Part shown: positions 25,992 through 32,922 of the stretch, piece by piece
How the letters are laid out: the number at the start of each line of letters is the position of its first letter
Position numbering within the stretch: the stretch's first letter is position 1
Source: TMP-7 sp038212445
GTDB taxonomy: Bacteria; Acidobacteriota; Terriglobia; Bryobacterales; Bryobacteraceae
Length of the DNA: 64,000 nucleotides
Assembly (NCBI GenBank): GCA_038212445.1
Contig: JBBQUM010000010.1
Location: 62,001 to 126,000, forward strand
Direction: 5' to 3'
The notes under the pieces: model-generated
What the model saw: only the letters and a program-made list of their open reading frames with translations
Told to the model about the DNA's origin: nothing
The model's database searches: none
Translations under genes and position numbers: made by a program

Positions 25992-26780
25992 TTGGACCTC
26001 CAGAAAACGATTCTGCGGAAAGTCGGTGAGGCGGTGGCACGCTTCAAGATGATCCGCGACGGCGATCGAGTGGCAGTCGGCGTGTCCGGCGGTAAGGATT
26101 CGCTGACACTGCTCGAAGCTCTACTGATACTCCAGAAGCGTGCCCCCATCCAGTTCTCCGTTTGTGCCTTTACGGTGGAGCAGGGAAAGTTCCTGCGGCC
26201 GATTGAGCCCGTGGGCGAGTATCTGAAGGCTCGCGGAGTGGATTGGACCTATTTCCACGACCGGCCGTCGTTCCGCCTGATTGAGGAGCAACCCGACCAT
26301 GGCTGCGATCTCTGCAGCCGGTATCGCCGGCGCGCGGTTTACGAGATTGCCCGCGGGCTGGGCGCCAACGTTATCGCTTTCGGCCACACCGCCGACGATT
26401 TCTGTGAGTCGTTTCTGCGCAACGCGATGTTCACCGGCCGGTTGAGCGCTCTGCCACCCGTCACCAAGTCGCGCGATAAGGAATTTCGGTTAATTCGGCC
26501 GTTGGTGTTCGTCACTGAGGATTTGACGGCTCGCTTTGCCGAATCGCTCGGCGCGCCGGTAATTCCCTGCGGCTGCAGCCAGCGGACGGGTACCGTGCGA
26601 AAGTCGATCCGCTCCATGTTTGCGGATCTGGAGAGCGAGCATCCCCGCTTGAAGGAGAGCCTTCTCGCTGCGATGGGCAATATTGAACCACAGCGCCTGT
26701 TGGATCTCCGATTTCTTGACCTCGAAGGCGTCGAGGCTGAGGAAGCGCCGCCGCTGGTTCAAGTGCTTGCCGATTCGTAA
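25992..26780 (+). CDS. ttcA: tRNA 2-thiocytidine(32) synthetase TtcA
   Basis: A 262-residue PP-loop ATPase. The ATP pyrophosphatase motif SGGKDS is at 32-37; the CxxC pair at Cys105 and Cys108 (CDLCSRYRR) and the later CGC (193-195) supply the iron-sulphur ligands typical of TtcA, which thiolates cytidine 32 of certain tRNAs in the cytoplasm. Further family blocks are IAFGHTADDFCESFLRN and IRPLVFVTED. The start is a TTG with no ribosome site, preceded by a -10-like TACAAT. The gene follows the CpaE gene by 29 bases but is probably transcribed on its own. Confidence 0.88.
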   Translation: MDLQKTILRKVGEAVARFKMIRDGDRVAVGVSGGKDSLTLLEALLILQKRAPIQFSVCAFTVEQGKFLRPIEPVGEYLKARGVDWTYFHDRPSFRLIEEQPDHGCDLCSRYRRRAVYEIARGLGANVIAFGHTADDFCESFLRNAMFTGRLSALPPVTKSRDKEFRLIRPLVFVTEDLTARFAESLGAPVIPCGCSQRTGTVRKSIRSMFADLESEHPRLKESLLAAMGNIEPQRLLDLRFLDLEGVEAEEAPPLVQVLADS

Positions 26781-26820
26781 CCGATTTGTAGCAACGCCAC
26801 CATATACTGATAAGGACCCC

Positions 26821-26874
26821 ATGATGAGTCATCCTGAAGCTCGACCGCTGGAGTTCTCCCGCGAGACCGTATGA
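26821..26874 (+). CDS. possible 17-codon leader peptide upstream of the DUF47 gene
   Basis: A short frame encoding MMSHPEARPLEFSRETV starts at ATG 26821, four bases after an AAGGA ribosome site (26812-26816), and ends with a TGA that overlaps the DUF47 start as ATGA. The DUF47 gene itself has only a weak site, so translation may be coupled through this leader. It is too short for composition to prove coding. Confidence 0.35.
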   Translation: MMSHPEARPLEFSRETV

Positions 26875-27485
26875 AATTCCTTCCCCGCGAAGAGAAGTTT
26901 TACGAATACTTTCTAGAACAGGTCCGGATCATCGGCGAAGCATCGCAATTGCTGCTTGAAGGCGCGAAGGCTGGAAATGCCCAACTGGCGAGTGCGGCTC
27001 TGAAAATCCGCGGACTCGAACAGGAGGGCGACGAAATTATCCATGAAATCTTCGTCCGGCTGAACTCGACCTTCATTACTCCACTCGATCCGGAAGACCT
27101 GCATTCGCTTTCCTCCCATTTGGACGACGTGCTGGACGGCATCGAGGACGCCGTTCACCGCATGGTCGCTTACCGGCTCGAGCGAATTCCGCCAACTGTG
27201 ATTGAGCTGTGTGGGATTGTCCATCAGTGCTCTGAGGCTCTTCAGAAGGCGTTTCAGGCTCTCAGCAAGAACGAGAAATTGATCGACCATTGCATTGAGA
27301 TCAATCGTCTTGAAGAAGTGGCTGATCAGTTGGTTCGATCGGCGGTGAGTGACCTGTTCGTGAACGAGAAGAACCCAGTGGAGTTGCTGAAGCTGAAGGA
27401 AATCTACGAATTTCTCGAGCAGACCACCGACGCCTGCGAGGATGTGGCAGACGCATTGCAGAGCGTGGTCGTCAAGAACAGCTGA
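26871..27485 (+). CDS. DUF47 / PhoU-like phosphate-transport accessory protein
   Basis: A 204-residue all-helical protein of the DUF47 family, related to PhoU: an N-terminal FYEYFLEQVRIIGEASQLL, the metal-binding-like LEQEGDEIIHEI and a mid-protein DDVLDGIEDAVHRM. Such proteins are encoded next to PiT phosphate carriers and are thought to regulate them in the cytoplasm. Here the PiT gene follows by six bases, the classic pair. Translation probably depends on a short upstream reading frame with which the start overlaps. Confidence 0.9.
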   Translation: MKFLPREEKFYEYFLEQVRIIGEASQLLLEGAKAGNAQLASAALKIRGLEQEGDEIIHEIFVRLNSTFITPLDPEDLHSLSSHLDDVLDGIEDAVHRMVAYRLERIPPTVIELCGIVHQCSEALQKAFQALSKNEKLIDHCIEINRLEEVADQLVRSAVSDLFVNEKNPVELLKLKEIYEFLEQTTDACEDVADALQSVVVKNS

Positions 27486-27491
27486 CACCCG

Positions 27492-28523
27492 ATGGATTCG
27501 ACTCTGATTCTGGTTGGCGCGATCATCCTGGTTGCCCTTGCCTTTGACTACATCAACGGGTTTCACGACGCCGCCAACTCGATTGCGACCATCGTAGCAA
27601 CCCGCGTTCTGACGCCGATGCAAGCCGTGGCGTGGGCGGCGTTCTTCAATTTCGTCGCCGCATTTAGTGTGGGCACAGGGGTGGCCAAGACCGTCGGCTC
27701 GGGGATGGTCCACCTGGAATACGTGACGCCGTACGTGATTTTGGCCGGCCTGCTTGGCGCGATTGTCTGGGATCTGCTGACGTGGTGGCTGGGGCTGCCC
27801 ACCAGCTCTTCGCACGCCTTGCTGGGCGGCTATGCAGGGGCAGCGATGGCGCACGTCGCCTACCTTGAAGGCTTCAGTCACAGCTTCGTGGCGTTGATTC
27901 CTCACGGTTGGAAATTGACGCTGATTTTTATCATCATCGCGCCGATGGCGGGCATGGCAATCGCATACTCGCTGATGGTGGGGGTCTACTGGCTTTTCCG
28001 GAACTCCAGTCCGAAGAACATGGACATCTGGTTTCGTCGCGCACAGTTGGTGTCGTCAGCGCTGCTGAGTTTTTCTCATGGCGGCAACGACGCCCAGAAG
28101 ACTGCGGGCATCATAACCACTGTTCTGGTGACCTCGAAGTACCTCGACAAGTTCGAGGTGCCCTACTGGGTGATCATTGGAGCGTACTCCGCGATTAGCT
28201 TGGGCACGTTGAGCGGCGGTTGGCGCATCGTCCACACCATGGGCGGCCGGTTGACCCGTTTGAAGCCCCGCAGCGGCTTCTGCGCCGAGACGGCCGCAGC
28301 GATCACGATTCTGTTTGCCACTGAGGGGATGCACCTTCCGGTGTCGACGACACACGTCACCGCCGGCGCCATCGCGGGCGTAGGTTCCATTCAGCGATTG
28401 AAGGCGGTTCGCTGGGGTGTTGCTGCAAACATCGTATGGGCCTGGGTGCTTACTATCCCAGCAGCCGGACTTGCGGGCTGGCTGATTATGATGGCGATGA
28501 ACCTGATGGGCGTCAAGAACTAA
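27492..28523 (+). CDS. pit: PiT-family inorganic phosphate transporter
   Basis: A 343-residue inner-membrane carrier with the duplicated PiT signatures: FDYINGFHDAANSIATIVATRVL near the N-terminus and, in the second half, SHGGNDAQKTAGII plus PVSTTHVTAGAIAGVG. PiT proteins import phosphate (as neutral metal-phosphate) with protons or sodium. At 343 residues it is of the short bacterial/archaeal class. It forms an operon with the upstream DUF47 regulator. The gene converges with the gene at 28538-30004; only 14 bases separate the stops. Confidence 0.92.
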   Translation: MDSTLILVGAIILVALAFDYINGFHDAANSIATIVATRVLTPMQAVAWAAFFNFVAAFSVGTGVAKTVGSGMVHLEYVTPYVILAGLLGAIVWDLLTWWLGLPTSSSHALLGGYAGAAMAHVAYLEGFSHSFVALIPHGWKLTLIFIIIAPMAGMAIAYSLMVGVYWLFRNSSPKNMDIWFRRAQLVSSALLSFSHGGNDAQKTAGIITTVLVTSKYLDKFEVPYWVIIGAYSAISLGTLSGGWRIVHTMGGRLTRLKPRSGFCAETAAAITILFATEGMHLPVSTTHVTAGAIAGVGSIQRLKAVRWGVAANIVWAWVLTIPAAGLAGWLIMMAMNLMGVKN

Positions 28524-28537
28524 CCGGCTTCGAAACC

Positions 28538-30004
28538 CTACAGCACGCGGCAGTGTTCCAAAGTGATGGTGCCGGTCCATTGCCCCTTGCCGTGAACGAC
28601 ACCTTCGACGGTAACCGTCATTCCAGCTGAGATGCGATCTGGCGGCGCGCCGTCAAACTTGCACTTGATCTTCTTGAACGACAGATCGTGCTTGCCGACT
28701 TTTTCCACCGGTTCGGTGATCTTGATCAACGAGTCCTTAAATGCGGCGGTTGCTTTACCCTTGTCATAGGAGAAATGTTCCTGCAACTCCTGCGCGGAGA
28801 TTTCACGTGCGCTTGCGGCCTCTGCCACAGGAGCCGTTCGGATCACTGGAGCCTCTACTCTTGCAACCGGCGCCGGCTCTGGTGTGCTTGAGGGATCGTG
28901 AATTACGGGCCGAGCGACGGCGGCTGCTTCAGCGGGTGTTTGCGGAACTTTGGAGCCCGGCGCCTTGAGCTTGGCGGCTGTGGACGAAGGCGAGGTGGTC
29001 TTGGATCTTCCGGGAGCAGAACCTGTGAGTGACGATTGCGCTTCCGCTTCGGCCGTTGCCGCCGCCGCTGCGTCACTCGCTGCTGCGGGTGCGGGCGTTT
29101 CGGTGTTGCCGCGGAAGAACATTAGCGGAACGAGGATGCCGACGGCGGCAGCGATCGTTAATGCGATTCCCCACTTCAGGATCGAGCCGACGCCGCCACC
29201 GGACCGTTTGGCGCCGGCTCGGAGCTGCTTCCATTGACGTTGCAGATCGCGCTCACCGAGTTGCTCCATGACGCCTTCAATGGCGTTCAAGTCCTCTTGC
29301 GTGAGGCCGTTGGCGGCAAGCTGGAGGTATAGGCGCATGCGCCGGACGGTGTTGTTTCGCTGTTCCACATTCAGGCCGGGAACGTCGAGCCCGGTGAAGT
29401 AAGGCCGGAGGTATTTGGTTTGAGGGAGACGGTCGGCGAGCGCGCCCCAGCATTCGCGGGCTCCGGAACGGGTGCCTTCATGCAACCATTCCATCGCGCG
29501 GTTAACGTCCGCGGGACATCCTTGCCCGCTCTCGTACATCTCGGCCAGTACGGAGAAGGCTCTGGGCTCGGAAAGCCTTGCGGCCCGCTTGAAATAGCGA
29601 ATGGCCTCCACGGGATTCTGTTCGCGCCGGTGACGGAGACCCTCCTCGTAGAGCGTCGTTGCCGTCGTACCCTCCGACACTTGCGGTTCTTCGTCATAGA
29701 GGGAGGAGTTTACCGGAATATTAGCCCGGGTTCCGACATGTTTTTCCATGGCGAGAGACAGGGCCTTCAGGGCAATTTCGACTGGCACCTCGAACATTTC
29801 CGGGTCATTCCCGGTGTTGAAAGTCTCGAGGTAGTCGTGGCAGAAGCCCTCAGCACCCATGCAATCGCTGAAATATCCAGCGTCACGAAGCTGGAGATTT
29901 GCTTCTCGCGCCGCATCTTCGGGGGGACGGTCCGTCTTGCCCACTCGAACCAGTTGCGGCGCCCGCGGGTTGACCATCACGTACACGAAGCCGGGAGAGC
30001 GCAT
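28538..30004 (-). CDS. GIY-YIG-like / Sel1 / membrane / OB-fold fusion protein
   Basis: Four segments are visible in 488 residues. Residues 5-95 resemble the T5orf172/MUG113 branch of GIY-YIG domains (FVYVM...LVRVGKT), but the Arg expected soon after the GKT is Ala (PEDAARE), so nuclease activity is doubtful. Residues 115-180 contain Sel1/TPR-type repeats (LYEEGLRHRREQNPVEAIRYF, AEMYESGQG). A single membrane helix is at 274-297. After an Ala/Pro/Ser-rich linker (300-400), residues 402-488 look like a tRNA_anti-like OB fold ending in TGTITLEHCRVL. The N-terminal part would be cytoplasmic and the OB fold periplasmic. Function unknown. It stands alone between convergent and separate genes. Confidence 0.72.
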   Translation of the reverse strand: MRSPGFVYVMVNPRAPQLVRVGKTDRPPEDAAREANLQLRDAGYFSDCMGAEGFCHDYLETFNTGNDPEMFEVPVEIALKALSLAMEKHVGTRANIPVNSSLYDEEPQVSEGTTATTLYEEGLRHRREQNPVEAIRYFKRAARLSEPRAFSVLAEMYESGQGCPADVNRAMEWLHEGTRSGARECWGALADRLPQTKYLRPYFTGLDVPGLNVEQRNNTVRRMRLYLQLAANGLTQEDLNAIEGVMEQLGERDLQRQWKQLRAGAKRSGGGVGSILKWGIALTIAAAVGILVPLMFFRGNTETPAPAAASDAAAAATAEAEAQSSLTGSAPGRSKTTSPSSTAAKLKAPGSKVPQTPAEAAAVARPVIHDPSSTPEPAPVARVEAPVIRTAPVAEAASAREISAQELQEHFSYDKGKATAAFKDSLIKITEPVEKVGKHDLSFKKIKCKFDGAPPDRISAGMTVTVEGVVHGKGQWTGTITLEHCRVL

Positions 30005-30109
30005 AGCAAGCGTGAAATCGGATGGTTAGGGCGATGACTTTAGCCAGCATAGGCCGTCAGGAGTAGGTGCTCACGCGCTCAGACGGATATCTGGCCTGTT
30101 TTCATATAC

Positions 30110-31021
30110 TCAACCGTTTGGCGAGTCATCCATGAGCATGCGGAAGAGATCAGGACGCGCGTAGTGCCCGACGACGTCCAGATCAAATTTCCCCTCAACG
30201 ATCTCATTGAGATCCAGGTCTGCAATTAGGATGCACTCATCGCCATAACAGGGACCCGCCAGCAGGCGACCCTGCGGATTCACGATGACGCTGCCGCCGC
30301 GAATTACCGGATCTGCCGGCTCAGGCGGGAGGAGACTGGCGATATCGGCTGGATAGTCCGAGCGGCGCAAATACTGGACTGCCGACAGCACGAAGCAGCG
30401 GCCTTCGAAGGCGATATGCTGCATGCTGAGCGGCCAGGTATCGCGATCGTCGACCGTGGGGGCGCAGTAAAGCTGGACGCCTTGCTGGTACATTGCCATC
30501 CGCATGAGCGGCATGTAATTTTCCCAGCAGATGACGGCGCCGACGCGCCCAGCGCTGGTCTCGACCGTCTTCAATGTCGACCCGTCGCCGAAGCCCCAGA
30601 TAAGCCGTTCCATCCCCGTTGGCATCACCTTGCGGTGCTTACCCAGCAGCGTGCCTCCGTCGCTGAAATAGAGCGCGGTGCAATAGAGCGTCCCACCGCC
30701 CCGCTCGATTACGCCGATTACCAGGTTGATGGAATGCTCGCGGCAAGCGTCCCCCAAGGCTTGCGTCACCGGACCAGGGACGTCGATCGCGCTTTCGAAG
30801 TAGCGCCGGAACAGCTTGCGGCCTTCTTCGGTGCGGCGGCCGACCGTGGCCCCAAAGTCTAGCAATTTTGGGTAGCCGGACAGGAAGGCTTCCGGGAAGA
30901 CTGCGATTTTCGCGCCTTTGCCGGCCGCTTGAGCAATGAGATCCAACGTTCGGGCGAGAGAACGATCAAGATCGAAGGGAGCAGGTGCTGCCTGCACGAC
31001 GGCCGCGCGGACGGTGGACAT
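30110..31021 (-). CDS. nitrilase (carbon-nitrogen hydrolase)
   Basis: A 303-residue member of the nitrilase superfamily with the complete triad: Glu44 in VFPEAFLSGYP, Lys131 in GKHRKVMPT and Cys165 in VICWENYMPLMR. The HRKVMPT and CWENYMPL blocks are those of true nitrilases, which hydrolyse nitriles to carboxylic acids and ammonia in the cytoplasm. Substrate preference (aliphatic or aromatic) cannot be read. It follows the flavoprotein gene at 31031-32068 by nine bases on the minus strand and so may share its transcript. Confidence 0.88.
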   Translation of the reverse strand: MSTVRAAVVQAAPAPFDLDRSLARTLDLIAQAAGKGAKIAVFPEAFLSGYPKLLDFGATVGRRTEEGRKLFRRYFESAIDVPGPVTQALGDACREHSINLVIGVIERGGGTLYCTALYFSDGGTLLGKHRKVMPTGMERLIWGFGDGSTLKTVETSAGRVGAVICWENYMPLMRMAMYQQGVQLYCAPTVDDRDTWPLSMQHIAFEGRCFVLSAVQYLRRSDYPADIASLLPPEPADPVIRGGSVIVNPQGRLLAGPCYGDECILIADLDLNEIVEGKFDLDVVGHYARPDLFRMLMDDSPNG

Positions 31022-31030
31022 ACAGCAAGT

Positions 31031-32068
31031 TTAAATGGATTGACCAGCCGAGTAGCCGCTGGCCCAAGCCCACTGGAAGTTGAACCCGCCCAGGTGGCCC
31101 GTGACGTCAACCACTTCGCCGACGAAATACAGTCCGGGGACGAGGCGGCTCTCCATGGTTTTCGACGAAAGCTGATTGGTGTCTACCCCACCGGCGGTGA
31201 CTTCGGCCTTCTCGAAACCCTCAGTGCCAGTCACATGGGGGATCCAGTGATGGATGTCGTCCACTTGACCTTCAAAGGCGCGCGCGACGCGTTTGGGTAT
31301 ATGGATGGACTCGTCAGGTTGGAGGTCAATCGAAAGTGCCGCGGGAAGATAGGAAGAGATCTGCAGGATTGCGGGACCGCTTAGCCCTCGATGGGTGAAA
31401 AGCATCTTTTCGCGAAACGTTGTTTTACTGGCTGATGCAACCACTTCAGTGGAAACACCCGCCAATTCGCCATAGCCCGGCACCAGGAGCGGAACCAGGG
31501 CTGGACGCGGAGAAACGATGCGATGCCCAAACTGTCTGGCGATGCGATAGCCAAAGTCGGTGGCGCCGATTTTGGGGATCGAGAGTCCACCGCTCGCGAT
31601 CACGATGCCCGGGGACGTAAACTCGCCGGTACTCGTGGACACGCGGAAATGCTCGTCACGATCAAGGGCATTGACGCGGCAGTTGGGGACGATGCGAACG
31701 CCGGCGTCGCGGCATTCGCTCTCGAGCATCGTGATAATCTCGGTGGCGCTGCGGTCGCAGAAAAGCTGCCCCAGCGTTTTCTCGTGATATTGAATGTGGT
31801 GTTTCTGGACCAGGGTGATAAAGTCCGCAGGCGTGTATCGCGCCAACGCGGACTTTGCGAAATGTGGATTTTCGCAGATGAAATTCTCCGGACGGCAGTG
31901 CAGATTGGTGAAGTTACAGCGTCCGCCGCCGGAGATCAGAATCTTGCGGCCGATGCGGTCATTGTGTTCGAGCACGGCGACGCGGCGGCCGCGTTTCCCG
32001 GCCTCGATGGCGGCCATGAGTCCCGCTGCGCCGCCGCCGATTACGATGGCGTCGTAGTCAGAGTGCAA
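31031..32068 (-). CDS. HI0933/YhiN-type FAD flavoprotein, short form
   Basis: Family blocks are clear: the FAD fold AIVIGGGAAGLMAA (7-20), GRKILISGGGRCNFTN, GQLFCDRSATEI, the LFTHRGLSGPAIL segment and the C-terminal GLYFVGEVVDVTGHLGGFNFQWAWASG. At 345 residues it is about 50 shorter than usual; the helical stretch between SIDLQPDE and VTAGGVDT is reduced. Both ends are intact, so it looks like a compact version rather than a fragment. The reaction of this family is not firmly known. The start is TTG at 32068, without a ribosome site and with TATGTT five bases upstream. Confidence 0.85.
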   Translation of the reverse strand: MHSDYDAIVIGGGAAGLMAAIEAGKRGRRVAVLEHNDRIGRKILISGGGRCNFTNLHCRPENFICENPHFAKSALARYTPADFITLVQKHHIQYHEKTLGQLFCDRSATEIITMLESECRDAGVRIVPNCRVNALDRDEHFRVSTSTGEFTSPGIVIASGGLSIPKIGATDFGYRIARQFGHRIVSPRPALVPLLVPGYGELAGVSTEVVASASKTTFREKMLFTHRGLSGPAILQISSYLPAALSIDLQPDESIHIPKRVARAFEGQVDDIHHWIPHVTGTEGFEKAEVTAGGVDTNQLSSKTMESRLVPGLYFVGEVVDVTGHLGGFNFQWAWASGYSAGQSI

Positions 32069-32084
32069 TTACGAACATACATCA

Positions 32085-32906
32085 CTAGTGCTGGATGGGG
32101 ATGTAGAGCACTTGCCCGTCGGGGAGACCGTTGACGAGCAGCGACACCGGCACCAGGTCGTTGTTGGGAAGGTCGGGCACCACGATGTTGAACTGATAGA
32201 GACCTACGAATCCCGGTGCGAAACCGGCATATTTGATGTCGGCATTCGAATTCGCAAAGACGATTCTCAGACTGTCGAACTTGGTTTCGCCCTGCGCGAT
32301 TTGTCCCGGCGGAACATCCGGTACAGTAGGGCCAAAACCGATGCCGTACAACGTAACGATATCTCCGGGCTTGGCCGGCCGTGAAGTGACGCCTGCGTTC
32401 GCGCCCGCCGGCAGCGCGTAGGCGCCGTCGGGGAAGACTGCTCCGACGTATTGCTTGCCGCCAATCTTGAACGTCGGTGGTGCGTAGGTTTCCGGCTGTA
32501 CTCCGGATGGGCTTACCGTCAGCGGGTAGGGCGCGCTGGTGCCGGTGGCCGTGATGACTGTAAGATTCACCGTGCCCGTGCCGATCGCGTTCGGAACCTG
32601 CGCATTCACTTGTCCGGGACTCACGTAGTCGAGGAACGCGAATTGTGAGCCGATCATGATGCGCACGTTATCCAGAACCGTCGGCGCAGTGTTGCCGAGA
32701 AAATCCGAAGCGCGCCACGCGCGCGTGGTGGCCGACAGATTCGTCCCGTAGATTTCGATCCAGGTTCCTGGCGCGATGGTTGTAAATGCGCCAAACTGCT
32801 GGGCGGTGATTACTCCACCCGGATTAATGACAGGCACCGGATTGCCGGTTTGCGCCTGAAGCGCTCCGCTGGCAAGGGCAATGGCGGACCAGTAGACAAG
32901 CCTCAT
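32085..32906 (-). CDS. secreted TIGR03437 (Solibacter C-terminal domain) protein
   Basis: A signal peptide (to about LQAQ) is followed by two Ig-like halves with the hallmark phrases of the TIGR03437 domain: APGTWIEIYGTNLS, the LDYVSPGQVNAQVPN block, PGDIVTLYGIGFGPTVP and GLYQFNIVVPD. This domain is usually found at the C-terminus of large secreted acidobacterial proteins and is especially abundant in Candidatus Solibacter; here it makes up the whole 273-residue protein. It is presumably periplasmic or surface-exposed, with unknown binding role. It is one of the best taxonomic pointers in the window. Confidence 0.88.
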   Translation of the reverse strand: MRLVYWSAIALASGALQAQTGNPVPVINPGGVITAQQFGAFTTIAPGTWIEIYGTNLSATTRAWRASDFLGNTAPTVLDNVRIMIGSQFAFLDYVSPGQVNAQVPNAIGTGTVNLTVITATGTSAPYPLTVSPSGVQPETYAPPTFKIGGKQYVGAVFPDGAYALPAGANAGVTSRPAKPGDIVTLYGIGFGPTVPDVPPGQIAQGETKFDSLRIVFANSNADIKYAGFAPGFVGLYQFNIVVPDLPNNDLVPVSLLVNGLPDGQVLYIPIQH

Positions 32907-32922
32907 GCATACAAGTATGGCG

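Noticed and set aside
26913..27905. Open frame of 330 codons antisense to the DUF47 and PiT genes.
   Set aside because: It spans two well-supported sense genes and their junction, and its translation is His/Gln/Arg-rich without any fold signature.
30005..30109. Nested short repeats (AGGCC...GGCCT, CCGTC...GACGG) beyond the nitrilase gene.
   Set aside because: Stems are five bases with long loops and no T-run, so no terminator or structured RNA is supported.
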